From Acidobacteriaceae bacterium dw_441 (GTDB lineage Bacteria; Acidobacteriota; Terriglobia; Terriglobales; Acidobacteriaceae), in contig JAAVVA010000002.1 of assembly GCA_018449715.1 (NCBI GenBank), positions 558,001 through 622,000 on the forward strand: 64,000 nt of DNA. Reading direction: 5' to 3'. The notes under the pieces were generated by a model. It did no database searches. It saw nothing but the letters and a program-made list of their open reading frames with translations, and was not told the DNA's origin. Positions 34,568 to 43,577 of the stretch are shown here, in pieces (position 1 is the stretch's first letter; each line of letters begins with the position of its first letter). Position numbers and translations under genes: made by a program.

Positions 34568-35959
34568 ATGTCCACACGCCCCATCCTTCGCTGGACGCTG
34601 CCCGTACTTCTGGCGCTTCTCGCACACCCCGCCAGCCGTATCGAAGCCCAGACAGCCGCCGGGCAGTCTCCCGTCGTTCACCTGACCGCCGAACAGGACC
34701 GCCAGCGCATGATGGACCTTCTCCACATCACGTCACTGCGGCGGGGCCGCGACGGACGCGCCCCGGCAGGCTCTCCCAACGCGGCCAACTACGATGAGGC
34801 AAAGGCGAACCCCTTCCCCACGCTTCCCGATCCGCTGGTGCTCAACGACGGCAAGCGCGTCACGACCGCGAAGGTGTGGTGGAGCGTTCGCCGCCCGCAG
34901 CTGGTCGAGCTCTTCGACCGCGAGATCTATGGCCGTATGCCCTCCCACACCCCGAAGGTCACATGGGAGGTCACGGCGACCAAACAGGGCACCAACGACG
35001 GCGTTCCCATCATCACCAAGAGCCTGGTCGGCCACGTCGATAACTCCTCCTACCCTCTGGTCAAGGTCGACATTCAACTTGAGCTGACGACTCCCGCCAA
35101 CGCGAAAGGCCCGGTCCCCGTCATGCTGGAGTTCGGTTTCATCGGACCACGCCCCGTGATTCCCGGAAGGCCCGCGCCTCCTCCACCGCCACCCGGCCCC
35201 ACCTGGCAGCAGCAGGTTCTAGACAAGGGGTGGGGCTATGCCACGCTGGTCCCCGCAAGCGTGCAGGCCGATAACGGCGACGGCCTGACCGAAGGCATCA
35301 TCGGCCTCTGCAACAAGGGCCAGCCGCGCAAGCTCGACGACTGGGGAGCCCTGCGCGCCTGGGGCTGGGGAGCAAGCCGCGCTCTCGACTACTTCGAGAC
35401 CGACAAGACCGTCGATGCGAAGCAGGTCGGCATCGAGGGACACTCGCGCTACGGCAAAGCCGCCCTGGTCACGATGGCCGACGACCGCCGCTTCGCCATC
35501 GGCTACATCAGTTCCTCGGGCGAGGGCGGGGCCAAGCTGAACCGCCGCGACTGGGGCGAGGTGGTCGAGAACGTCGCCGGAACCAGCGAGTATCACTGGA
35601 TGGCGGGCAACTTCCTGAAGTACGCCGGGCCGCTGAACTGGAACGACCTCCCCGTCGACGCGCACGAGCTGATCGCTCTCTGCGCCCCGCGCCCGGTCTT
35701 CATCAGCGGAGGCTCGCTCGCGCAGGGCGACGGCTGGGTCGATGCGAAGGGCATGTTCATGGCCGCTGCCGCCGCCGGTCCCGTCTATCGCCTGCTCGGG
35801 AAGAAGGACCTCGGCACCACGGAGTTTCCTCCAATGGAGACTCCCCTGATCGACGGCGACATCTCCTTCCGCCAGCACAGCGGAGGCCACACCCCGCTCC
35901 CGAACTGGCCCACCTTCCTTACCTTTGCCAGCCGTTACCTGCACGCTCCGGCGAGCTAG
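34568..35959 (+). CDS. CE15-type glucuronoyl/acetyl esterase, secreted
   Basis: A 463-aa alpha/beta-hydrolase. The signal peptide ends near SRIEAQT. The nucleophile Ser is in GIEGHSRYGKAAL, the G-x-S-R-x-G-K motif of CE15 (bacterial versions have His where fungal enzymes have Cys). SGEGGAKL may carry the acid and QHSGGHTP the catalytic His. CE15 enzymes release lignin- or sugar-linked glucuronate esters from plant cell walls. GAGGAGG lies nine bases before the ATG. The next gene on the same strand is a dehydrogenase of the uronate/gluconate type; co-function is inferred. Confidence 0.85.
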   Translation: MSTRPILRWTLPVLLALLAHPASRIEAQTAAGQSPVVHLTAEQDRQRMMDLLHITSLRRGRDGRAPAGSPNAANYDEAKANPFPTLPDPLVLNDGKRVTTAKVWWSVRRPQLVELFDREIYGRMPSHTPKVTWEVTATKQGTNDGVPIITKSLVGHVDNSSYPLVKVDIQLELTTPANAKGPVPVMLEFGFIGPRPVIPGRPAPPPPPPGPTWQQQVLDKGWGYATLVPASVQADNGDGLTEGIIGLCNKGQPRKLDDWGALRAWGWGASRALDYFETDKTVDAKQVGIEGHSRYGKAALVTMADDRRFAIGYISSSGEGGAKLNRRDWGEVVENVAGTSEYHWMAGNFLKYAGPLNWNDLPVDAHELIALCAPRPVFISGGSLAQGDGWVDAKGMFMAAAAAGPVYRLLGKKDLGTTEFPPMETPLIDGDISFRQHSGGHTPLPNWPTFLTFASRYLHAPAS

Positions 35960-35963
35960 CCCA

Positions 35964-36003
35964 CGAGGAGAAGGCTTCCAGAAGCAGTGGAAGCCTCCTT
36001 CTT
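35964..36003 (+). terminator. Hairpin after the CE15 esterase
   Basis: AGGCTTCCA and TGGAAGCCT form a 9-bp stem with a 7-nt loop, followed by CCTTCTTCC; a moderate intrinsic terminator. Confidence 0.6.
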
Positions 36004-36139
36004 CCGCCCGCGAATACCGCGCAAATCCGCGAAATCTCAGGCATTTCAGAGACTCAACGCCTTCAGAAGCAGCGCGGCGGAGAAATATTTGTGATACACA
36101 AGGAATACATTTCATGGAACACGGGGGCATCCGGCAGGC

Positions 36140-36901
36140 ATGTTTGATCTCAAGGGGCAGGTGGCAGTCGTCGTTGGCGGAACCTCAGGTCTGGGCAAAG
36201 CCATCGCCCTCGGACTGGCCGATGCCGGAGCGGATGTCGTAGCCTCGTCAAGATCGCAGTCCGCAGTCGATGCCACCGCCGCGGAGATCGCCGCAAAGGG
36301 AAGCAAAACCCTGGCCCTGGCCTCCGACGTGACCAACCGGCAATCCCTCCAGACGCTTCACGACCGCGTCGTCGAAGCCTTCGGGACCGTTCACATCCTG
36401 GTCTACGCCGCCGGAACCACCAGCAAGGTTCCCATCCTCGACTGCACCGAAGAGCTGTGGAACTCCATCATGGACATCAATCTGACCGGCGCCCTGCGGT
36501 CGTGCCAGATCTTCGGCAGGACGATGCTTGCGCAGGGGTATGGCCGCATCATCAACATCGCCTCGCTCTCGACCTTCGTGGCCTTCCACGCCGTCGCGCC
36601 GTACTGCGCGAGCAAGGCCGGGATTGGCTCGCTGACGCGCTCGCTCGCGGTGGAGTGGAGCGACAAGGGCGTCTGCGTGAACGCCATCGCGCCGGGCATC
36701 TTTCCCACCGACCTCAACCGCAGCCTGCTTGAGACACCGCGCGGCCACGAGCTGACCATCCGCACCCCGATGCACCGCTTCGGCAAAGCCGAAGAGGTCG
36801 TGGGAGCCGCGCTTTACCTCGCCTCGCCCGCCGCCTCCTTCACCAACGGAGCCATCCTCACCGTCGACGGCGGCTACATGGCGAGCGGCGTGAACCAGTA
36901 A
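36140..36901 (+). CDS. SDR family oxidoreductase (gluconate/deoxygluconate dehydrogenase-like)
   Basis: A 253-aa NAD(P)-dependent short-chain dehydrogenase. The cofactor site VVGGTSGLGKAIA is at residues about 11-23, and the catalytic YCASKAG with an upstream Ser (INIASLSTF) completes the triad; the C-terminal TGVDGGY-type ending (LTVDGGYMASG) is typical of KduD/gluconate 5-dehydrogenase-like enzymes. It could act on sugar acids released by the neighbouring esterase, but this is inference. No clear ribosome-binding site. Confidence 0.9.
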   Translation: MFDLKGQVAVVVGGTSGLGKAIALGLADAGADVVASSRSQSAVDATAAEIAAKGSKTLALASDVTNRQSLQTLHDRVVEAFGTVHILVYAAGTTSKVPILDCTEELWNSIMDINLTGALRSCQIFGRTMLAQGYGRIINIASLSTFVAFHAVAPYCASKAGIGSLTRSLAVEWSDKGVCVNAIAPGIFPTDLNRSLLETPRGHELTIRTPMHRFGKAEEVVGAALYLASPAASFTNGAILTVDGGYMASGVNQ

Positions 36902-37044
36902 TCGTTTCATACGGCGCGCTTCGCTTCATAAGCGACCTGCAGAAGACTGAGCGATATCGTTCGACATAAAAAGAAATTCAAGGATTTCTGCGAAATCGTT
37001 CCCTCACAGGAGCGGCCGCAAAATCCACCGGGCCAGGATTTAAC

Positions 37045-37659
37045 ATGGGAACAATGAGCACTGTTCCCCCCGGCCGCATCGAGATCATCACCGGCCCCAT
37101 GTTCTCCGGTAAGTCCGAAGAGCTGATCCGCCGCCTGAAGCGCGCCCGCATTGCCCGGCAGCGCGTCGCCTGCTACAAGCCGGACATCGACCTGCGCTAC
37201 CACCGCACCTCTATCGCCAGCCACAGCTCGCAGACGCACGAGGCCGCGACCGTCACCACGGTCGAAGACCTTCGCGCCGCCCTGTTCCCGCAGCTCGACG
37301 AGGTGGAGGTGGTCGGGATCGACGAGGTACAGTTCTTCTCCGAAGCGATCATTCCCCTCTCCGTCGAACTGGTTCACCTCGGCAAGCGCGTCGTCATGGC
37401 CGGCCTGGACACGACCTTCGCCGCCGAGCCCTTCGGCCCCGTCCCGAACCTGATGGCCATCGCGGATGAGGTCACCAAGCTCTCCGCCGTCTGCATGGTC
37501 TGCGGAGCCCCCGCGATCCACACACAGCGGCTGGGCCAGAGCCAGGAGCTGGTCGTCGTCGGGGCCGCCGGACTGTACGAAGCCCGCTGCCGCGCCCACT
37601 TCGAGCCGTGGGTCGATGCCTCGCACTCCCAGCAGCTGGAACTCCCGACCGCCCAATAA
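37045..37659 (+). CDS. tdk: Thymidine kinase
   Basis: A 204-aa type II thymidine kinase of the salvage pathway. The P-loop GPMFSGKSEELIRR is at about residues 18-31, the DEVQFF Walker B follows, and Zn-binding Cys pairs are CMVCGAP and later YEARC. AGGA lies about six bases before ATG 37045; ATG 37054 is an alternative. It is a monocistronic gene with no neighbours in nucleotide metabolism. Confidence 0.95.
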   Translation: MGTMSTVPPGRIEIITGPMFSGKSEELIRRLKRARIARQRVACYKPDIDLRYHRTSIASHSSQTHEAATVTTVEDLRAALFPQLDEVEVVGIDEVQFFSEAIIPLSVELVHLGKRVVMAGLDTTFAAEPFGPVPNLMAIADEVTKLSAVCMVCGAPAIHTQRLGQSQELVVVGAAGLYEARCRAHFEPWVDASHSQQLELPTAQ

Positions 37660-37744
37660 CCTGCGTCCTCCGAGAAAGTTCCATCTGCGTGCGGTATCCT
37701 TCTAGGTGTCTTCGAGCATCTACCTCGTAGCAGGAGAAAAATCT

Positions 37745-38269
37745 ATGCGCCTTACCGCAGCAGCCCTCGCCGTCAGCCTTCTCACTCTCCCCGCAATGGC
37801 CAAGCCCAAGGGCGGAGTCACTGTCGCTCTGAAGACCAGCACCGGACAGGATGCGGGAACCGCAACCTTTATCCCCGCGAAGAAGAATCTCGTGATCAAC
37901 GTGAAGCTGAAGAACCTTCCCGCAGGCGAGCACGCCGTCCACATCCACGAGCATGCGGTGTGCGACGCTCCCGACTTCAAGACCGCGGGCGGGCACTTCA
38001 ACCCTGACGCCAAGAAGCATGGCATGGAGAACCCGGCAGGCCACCACAACGGCGATCTTCCGCAGAATGTGACAGTTGCTACCGACGGAACCGGATCGGC
38101 CCACTTCAAGGTCAGCTACCTCTCGCTCGATCCCGCGGCTGCGAACTCCATCTTCGCCAACGGCGGAACCTCCATCATGGTCCACGAGAAGGCGGACGAT
38201 ATGAAGACCGACCCGACCGGAAATGCCGGCAACCGGATCGCCTGCGGCGTCATCAAGCCCGCCAGCTAA
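37745..38269 (+). CDS. sodC: Copper/zinc superoxide dismutase, periplasmic
   Basis: A 174-aa secreted enzyme that dismutates superoxide. The signal peptide MRLTAAALAVSLLTLPAMA is followed by the mature chain. Metal ligands are in HIHEHAVCD, GGHFNPDAKKHG and HHNGDLP, and SIMVHEKADD supplies another. Cys in HAVCD and in RIACGV form the conserved disulfide. The longest frame starts at 37706, but ATG 37745 has AGGAG at nine bases and starts the signal peptide, so it is chosen. Confidence 0.96.
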   Translation: MRLTAAALAVSLLTLPAMAKPKGGVTVALKTSTGQDAGTATFIPAKKNLVINVKLKNLPAGEHAVHIHEHAVCDAPDFKTAGGHFNPDAKKHGMENPAGHHNGDLPQNVTVATDGTGSAHFKVSYLSLDPAAANSIFANGGTSIMVHEKADDMKTDPTGNAGNRIACGVIKPAS

Positions 38270-38368
38270 ATCTATCCTGAAAATCGGTCTGAAAACTCAG
38301 CCCGAAAATCTGAAAAGAATGGCCTTTGGCCGTTGAACCAATCCGGACGCCCCTGCGTATAGACCTGC

Positions 38369-39184
38369 ATGGGCGTCCTTTCCATTGCGCTTCCCCTCAC
38401 CGCCGGTCCCCGAGCAGGCAGCTCGCGGAAGACGACGCGGGAGCGTTCGATCGCCCGTTTCTCCCCGGATAACCCCGTGGCTAATCCTGCGGTCACGGCT
38501 AAAATTCCAACCGGGCCAGACGGTACACTCGTACAACAGTCAAAGCCGGTCGAAGCCATGCTGGAACGCACCCCCGAACAACAAGCCGCGCAGGAGGCGA
38601 TTGTCAGGCTGGTGCGGCAGTGTCTCGCTGGAGATGCCCAGGCATGGCAGCAGCTTGTCGTTTCGCAGCATCGCCGCGTGTACGCGATCTGCTATCGCTT
38701 TACCGGCTCCCCCACCGACGCCGAAGACCTGACACAGGACGTCTTCCTGAAGCTCTATCGCAACCTTGCGAGCTTCGATCTGCAAAAAGGCAGCTTTCAG
38801 ACGTGGATTACGACACTGGCACGCAACCTTCTGGTCGATCACTTCCGTCGAACACGTCTGGAGCGGGCCTCTGAATCGCTGGACGCAACCTTCGACGGCG
38901 AAGAAGACGGCCCTACAATGGCCGAGCGCCTGGCCGACCCGCGCAGCGAGTCGCAGGAGCAGCACGTCGCCGGACTCGAGAAAAAAGCCCTCATCCAGAA
39001 CGCCCTGCAGCAGCTCTCCCCCGAACTGCGCGAGGCCGTCATCCTGCGCGATCTCGAAGACATGGACTATAAGGAGATTGCCCAGATCCTCAAGATTCCC
39101 GAGGGCACGGTAAAAAGCCGCATCAGTCGTGGTCGCGGGGAACTTGCAAGACTGTTACAACGTATAGAAAAGCAGAGGATGTAA
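38369..39184 (+). CDS. ECF-type RNA polymerase sigma factor
   Basis: A sigma factor of up to 271 aa. Region 2 (WQQLVVSQHRRVYAICYR, DAEDLTQDVFLKLYR) and region 4 (LREAVILRDLEDMDYKEIA, IPEGTVKSRISRGR) are complete. The linker carries an acidic tail (FDGEEDGPTMAERL). The first 60 residues are variable, and ATG 38558 (MLERTPEQQA) is an alternative start, so the N-terminus is uncertain. It heads an operon with an anti-sigma factor (25 bp downstream), which sets its regulation. Confidence 0.9.
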   Translation: MGVLSIALPLTAGPRAGSSRKTTRERSIARFSPDNPVANPAVTAKIPTGPDGTLVQQSKPVEAMLERTPEQQAAQEAIVRLVRQCLAGDAQAWQQLVVSQHRRVYAICYRFTGSPTDAEDLTQDVFLKLYRNLASFDLQKGSFQTWITTLARNLLVDHFRRTRLERASESLDATFDGEEDGPTMAERLADPRSESQEQHVAGLEKKALIQNALQQLSPELREAVILRDLEDMDYKEIAQILKIPEGTVKSRISRGRGELARLLQRIEKQRM

Positions 39185-39208
39185 CGTTAGAAAGCGAGGT
39201 GGTTTCAG

Positions 39209-40147
39209 GTGGCAGAGTTCAACAAGTTCAATCAATTCGGTAACAGGCAGACGAATCCGGACCACTGCGCCGAGTGCGAAGCCATGCTGGCCGACGCTCT
39301 CGACCGGAGCCTCTTGCCGGAGGATCAGGCGCGCTTCGACCGCCATCTGGCCACCTGCCCGGATTGCTCCCTCATGTTCGCCGACGCGAAGATCGGAGCC
39401 GAGCTTCTCGCAACTCTGAACGAGGAGAGGCCCGTGCCATCCTCCGCTCTGCTCCAGCGCATCCTGACGACCACCGGCCCGGCGACCGAGCTTCCTGTCA
39501 TGCCGCAGAACACCCTTCTGAGCTGGCCCGTAACCGTTCCCGCCGCGGCCTCGTTCCCGATGGGCTACCAGGCCCCTGTGCTGCCCTTCCGCCAGCGCCT
39601 GCGCAATGCCCTGCGGCCCCAGACTATTGCCTCCACGCTGGCGCAGCCGCGGCTGGCGATGACGGCGGCGATGGCCTTCTTCTCCATCGCCCTCACGCTG
39701 AACCTTACCGGCGTCCGGCTCACGGAACTGCGCGCCAGCGACTTCACGCCCTCGAACCTTCAGCGCAGCTTCTACAACACCAACGCGCGGGTCGCCCGCT
39801 CGATCGACAATCTTCGCGTGGTCTATGAGCTTGAATCCCGCGTCCGCGATCTTCAGCGCGGCGACGACTACGGAAACGACTACGGCAACACCCCGGCCCC
39901 CGCGCAGAACACCCCGAAGCATGAGCAGAAGGCGCCTGAGCAGCAGAAACATCCAAGCAGGCGCTCCGGCAGCAGCAGCCTGACCCCGCCGCAGCGTGGC
40001 CTTGAAGCACAGCGTAGCCACGAGTTCACCGCCGCCGCTCTCACCCAGCCAGACCTCTCCCCCCGGTCCGGCCAGGAGCCACGGAAAAGCTTTGTTATCT
40101 TTACACCCACGGTCTTCAGCACCGGCAAGCAAGGGGGACGGGCATGA
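39209..40147 (+). CDS. Zinc-finger anti-sigma factor
   Basis: A 312-aa protein with a membrane-anchored anti-sigma design. The N-terminal ZAS-type pattern (C-A-E-C ... H-L-A-T-C-P-D-C, residues about 20-55) binds zinc and would sequester the sigma factor; one membrane helix lies at about residues 150-168 (AMTAAMAFFSIALTLNL) and a low-complexity periplasmic part with repeated GDDYGNDYGN follows. The start is GTG at 39209 with GAGGTGG nine bases upstream. It overlaps the next gene by four bases (ATGA), so the operon is coupled. Confidence 0.9.
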   Translation: MAEFNKFNQFGNRQTNPDHCAECEAMLADALDRSLLPEDQARFDRHLATCPDCSLMFADAKIGAELLATLNEERPVPSSALLQRILTTTGPATELPVMPQNTLLSWPVTVPAAASFPMGYQAPVLPFRQRLRNALRPQTIASTLAQPRLAMTAAMAFFSIALTLNLTGVRLTELRASDFTPSNLQRSFYNTNARVARSIDNLRVVYELESRVRDLQRGDDYGNDYGNTPAPAQNTPKHEQKAPEQQKHPSRRSGSSSLTPPQRGLEAQRSHEFTAAALTQPDLSPRSGQEPRKSFVIFTPTVFSTGKQGGRA

Positions 40148-41361
40148 ACTGCGCGAATCATCCAGAGCGTGAAAAGATCGCCTTCTGCCAGAACTGCGGC
40201 AAGCCGCTCTGCCAGGAGTGCGCTCGCATCGTAGGCCAGGCGGTCTTCTGCGAGCCCTGCCTTGAGGCCCGCCTCGCAGGTGCCCCCGGCAACTCCCCCT
40301 ACACGGCCCCTCCCGGCGGCACCCCTTATACAGCTCCTCCCGTCACACCCGGCCCCGAGATTCCTCCGCCACCCGCGAACGGCGAACCGAACCCCGGACT
40401 GGCAGCCTTTCTCGGTCTCATTCCCGGCGTGGGTGCGATGTACAATGGCCAGTACGCCAAGGGAATCGTTCATCTCGTCGTCTTTGCCGTGCTCATCAGC
40501 CTCACGGACGAACACAACATCTTCGGACTCTTCGTCACGGGCTGGATCTTCTACCAGGTCTTTGAGGCCTACCAGACCGCCCGCGCCCGTCGCGACGGAA
40601 CTCCCCTGCCGAATCCCTTCGGTCTGAACGATATTGGAGAGCGGCTCGGCTTCGGCAGGTCATGGACCTCCACTGGAAACTCCAGCTGGGCCTCTCCCCC
40701 GCCAGCCTCGGTTCCTCCTGCGCCCGAGGTTCCCCCGGCAGCGGCATATCCCCCGCCCCCCGCAAACTATCCTCCTCCGGGAGCCACCTGGGGAGCGCCC
40801 AGCGACAGCTACACCGGCTCCCCCTACAACGCGTCTTACGCAGGGTCGTACACGCCGTTGCCATTCGATCCCGGCGCCATTCCCCCGCCGCGCAACCGCT
40901 TTCCTGCGGGAGCCATCTGGCTCATCGGGCTGGGACTGCTCTTCTGGATCAGCAACACCGGCTTCCTGCACGGCTCCAGCTATATCTTCCCGACCATGAT
41001 GATCATCTCGGGCGTGTGGCTGCTGATCTCTATGATGACCTCCTCCGGCGGGAGCCTGGCCGATGACGGCACGCCCTACTACCGTGTGCGCCTGTTCAAC
41101 GCTCTTCGCGGCTCGGTGTGGATTATCCTTGCGGGCGTCATGTTCCTGCTGTCGTCGCTCAACATCCTCTCGTGGGGAAAGAGCTGGCCGCTGTTCATCA
41201 TCGTCGCAGGCGTTATGATCCTGGCCGAACGCGCTGTCTACCAGTCGGTCCCCGCGCCTCCGGCGTATCCAGTGCCTCCCACGACTCCGCCGCCCCCCGC
41301 GGCCTCGACCTCCTTCGTTCCGCAGCAGGAAGATTCCAACGGGCAGCAGGAAGGGCGGTAG
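40144..41361 (+). CDS. Membrane protein with B-box zinc finger, TM2-like and LiaF-like parts
   Basis: A 405-aa protein. A Cys/His-rich N-terminus (C3, H6, C15, C18, C23, C26, C36, C39) is a B-box-like zinc finger; PGLAAFLGLIPGVGAMYNGQYAKG at about residues 80-105 resembles a TM2 domain; after a Pro-rich linker, two helical pairs (AIWLIGLGLLFWISN and SVWIILAGVMFLLSSL) match DUF5668/LiaF-type membrane segments. It is coupled to the anti-sigma gene by ATGA overlap and 3 bp before the DUF4097 gene. It may sense or relay envelope stress; function unknown. Confidence 0.85.
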   Translation: MNCANHPEREKIAFCQNCGKPLCQECARIVGQAVFCEPCLEARLAGAPGNSPYTAPPGGTPYTAPPVTPGPEIPPPPANGEPNPGLAAFLGLIPGVGAMYNGQYAKGIVHLVVFAVLISLTDEHNIFGLFVTGWIFYQVFEAYQTARARRDGTPLPNPFGLNDIGERLGFGRSWTSTGNSSWASPPPASVPPAPEVPPAAAYPPPPANYPPPGATWGAPSDSYTGSPYNASYAGSYTPLPFDPGAIPPPRNRFPAGAIWLIGLGLLFWISNTGFLHGSSYIFPTMMIISGVWLLISMMTSSGGSLADDGTPYYRVRLFNALRGSVWIILAGVMFLLSSLNILSWGKSWPLFIIVAGVMILAERAVYQSVPAPPAYPVPPTTPPPPAASTSFVPQQEDSNGQQEGR

Positions 41362-41364
41362 GTC

Positions 41365-43323
41365 ATGGCCAACCAGACTCCGCCTTATCCACCGCCCGGT
41401 CCTCCGTATCCGCCGCAGGGTGACTGGCGCTACCAGCGCCGCTTCATGAAGCAGCAGGCGCGGATGCAGCGCGAGTATCTGCGAGCCCAGCAGGCCGCCT
41501 ACCGTGCCCAGCGCGCCCAGTACCGGCGCAGCTCCATCGTGGGGCCGCTGCTGATTATCTCCGTCGGCGTGGTCTTCTTCCTCATCCAGACCGGCCACAT
41601 CTCGGCCAGCTCCTTCTGGGGCTGGTACGGACACTGGTGGCCTCTCCTGCTGATCGGAACCGGCATCATCCTGCTGATCGAGTGGGGCTGGGACCAGTTT
41701 GTCCACCACGACGAACCCCGCCGTCGCACCCTTGGAGGCGGTGTCTTCACCCTGCTGCTTCTCTTCTCCATCATCGGATTTCTCTTCAACGGATTTCGTG
41801 GAGGAGCCTTCAGCAGGGCCTTCAACCTGAATCCCGACAACATGGATGAGTTTCTCGGTGACAAGCACGAGAGCGATCAGACTCTCTCGCAGACCTTCGC
41901 TCCGGGAACCGCGCTCACCATCAACAATCCTCGCGGCAACATCGTCGTGGCGGGCACCAGCGATGACGGGCAGATTCACATCAATGTCCACAAAGAGGTC
42001 TTCACCCGGTCGGATTCGGAGGCGGAGAGCCGCGCCCAGCAGCTCGCTCCCCGGCTTGAGCCCAGCGGCTCCACCGTTCAGCTTGCCGTTCCCACGGTCG
42101 ATGGAGCGCGGGCAGACCTCAACATCACCCTTCCCGCATCGGCCACCGTTACGGTCACGGCGAATCGCGGAGACATTCACGTTGCCGCCATCAAGGCTCC
42201 CGTAACGGTGACGGCGAACCACGGAGATATCTCGCTGACTGCGATCACGGGCACGGTCCAGGCGCACATCAACAACGGCGACTCATCCTTTTCTGCCCAT
42301 AGCGTGACCGGCGCGGTCAGCGTGGAGGGCCGCGCACGCGACCTTACCTTCTCCGACATCAGCGGAACCGCCGCGATGAACGGCGAGTTCTTCGGAACCA
42401 CGCACCTCGAACACATCACCGGAGACGTCCGCTTTCACACCAGCCGCACCGACCTCCGGCTCGCCCGTCTGGACGGAGAATCCGAGATCAGCTCCTCCGA
42501 CATTTCGGCGGATCGGGCAGCAGGCCCCTTCACACTGGCCACGGGCAACAAGAACGTCACGCTGGAGCGCATCTCGGGCGACATTTCGGTCACGAACCGC
42601 AACGGCTCGGTCGATCTGACCGGCGCTCCTCCGCTCGGCAACATCACCGTCGAAAACCGCAACGGCTCAGTGGACCTGACCCTGCCGGAAGAGGCGAGCT
42701 TCACGGTTCAGGCCGAGACCACCAACGGCGACCTGGAGAACGACTTTTCGCTGTCGCAGCAGGAAAAAGAGGACAGCAACCGCAAGAGCTATAACGGCAC
42801 GGTCGGCAAGGGAGGCCCGCTGGTCCGCATCACCACCAGCCAGGGCGACGTCTCGCTCAAAAAGGCTATGATCGACCCCCTTCCGCCGACGCCTCCTCCG
42901 CCTCCCGCCCCCATCTCGATCCGCAATAACGGCGCATCCGTGGACGTGGACAGGAACGGAGTCAACATCCAGAGCAACGATGGCTCCTCCGTCATTATCA
43001 ATAAGAACGGACTTCACATCGTCGCCAACCCCGACGGCTCCAGCGTGTACCAGAACAAGAGGACGCGGCTTACGACGAGCGCCGACGGTGCGAAGACGTA
43101 TCAGGGTTCGGATGGAACACGCTACACCTACCACGCTGACGGTGCGAAGGAGTACCGGGGCAAGGATGGAAGCCATATCACGATTGCAGCAGACGGCAAA
43201 CGCGTTGCCACCCGACCGGATGGCAGCGCCATGACGGACTCCGAGATCGATCGTCGCTTGCGCGAAGCAGAGCACGATGTGGAGAAGACCGCTGCCGAAC
43301 GCGACAAAGCACGCCACCCGTAA
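41365..43323 (+). CDS. DUF4097 beta-helix protein with LiaF-like membrane anchor
   Basis: A 652-aa protein. Charged N-terminus, two membrane segments (about residues 58-78 and 93-112) like DUF5668, one more helix at about 128-145, then a DUF4097 right-handed beta-helix domain (residues about 190-500; repeats such as SGDISVTNRNGSVDLTGAPP), a Pro-rich linker and a C-terminal part with repeated D-G-S/T turns (GSDGTRYTYHADGAKEYRG). DUF4097 proteins are found in many envelope-stress operons; their role is not established. The last gene of the operon; the C-terminus is outside the cell if the helices have three crossings. Confidence 0.85.
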   Translation: MANQTPPYPPPGPPYPPQGDWRYQRRFMKQQARMQREYLRAQQAAYRAQRAQYRRSSIVGPLLIISVGVVFFLIQTGHISASSFWGWYGHWWPLLLIGTGIILLIEWGWDQFVHHDEPRRRTLGGGVFTLLLLFSIIGFLFNGFRGGAFSRAFNLNPDNMDEFLGDKHESDQTLSQTFAPGTALTINNPRGNIVVAGTSDDGQIHINVHKEVFTRSDSEAESRAQQLAPRLEPSGSTVQLAVPTVDGARADLNITLPASATVTVTANRGDIHVAAIKAPVTVTANHGDISLTAITGTVQAHINNGDSSFSAHSVTGAVSVEGRARDLTFSDISGTAAMNGEFFGTTHLEHITGDVRFHTSRTDLRLARLDGESEISSSDISADRAAGPFTLATGNKNVTLERISGDISVTNRNGSVDLTGAPPLGNITVENRNGSVDLTLPEEASFTVQAETTNGDLENDFSLSQQEKEDSNRKSYNGTVGKGGPLVRITTSQGDVSLKKAMIDPLPPTPPPPPAPISIRNNGASVDVDRNGVNIQSNDGSSVIINKNGLHIVANPDGSSVYQNKRTRLTTSADGAKTYQGSDGTRYTYHADGAKEYRGKDGSHITIAADGKRVATRPDGSAMTDSEIDRRLREAEHDVEKTAAERDKARHP

Positions 43324-43467
43324 AACTACAGAGACAACCGGCAGCATCCCACGACCGCGGGAATATGCTTAAATCGCAAACTCCAGCGCATCCACTTGCG
43401 ATCATTGCATACGTCAGGCGGCTTAGGATATGTACCCCGGATCGAAACCGATGTTTCCAGCCCCACA

Positions 43468-43501
43468 CAAAAAAAGGAGTGAGGAGATAAACTCCTCACT
43501 C
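43468..43501 (-). terminator. Terminator of the PEP-CTERM gene
   Basis: GAGTGAGGAG and CTCCTCACTC form a 10-bp stem with a 5-nt loop; on the minus strand CCTTTTTTT follows. Confidence 0.9.
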
Positions 43502-43577
43502 TGCGGATCTGTTTCCGAGCCGTTTGATTCCCACGACCGGGCTCCCGGCACCGCTCGTGGGAACGGACCGAAAGCAG

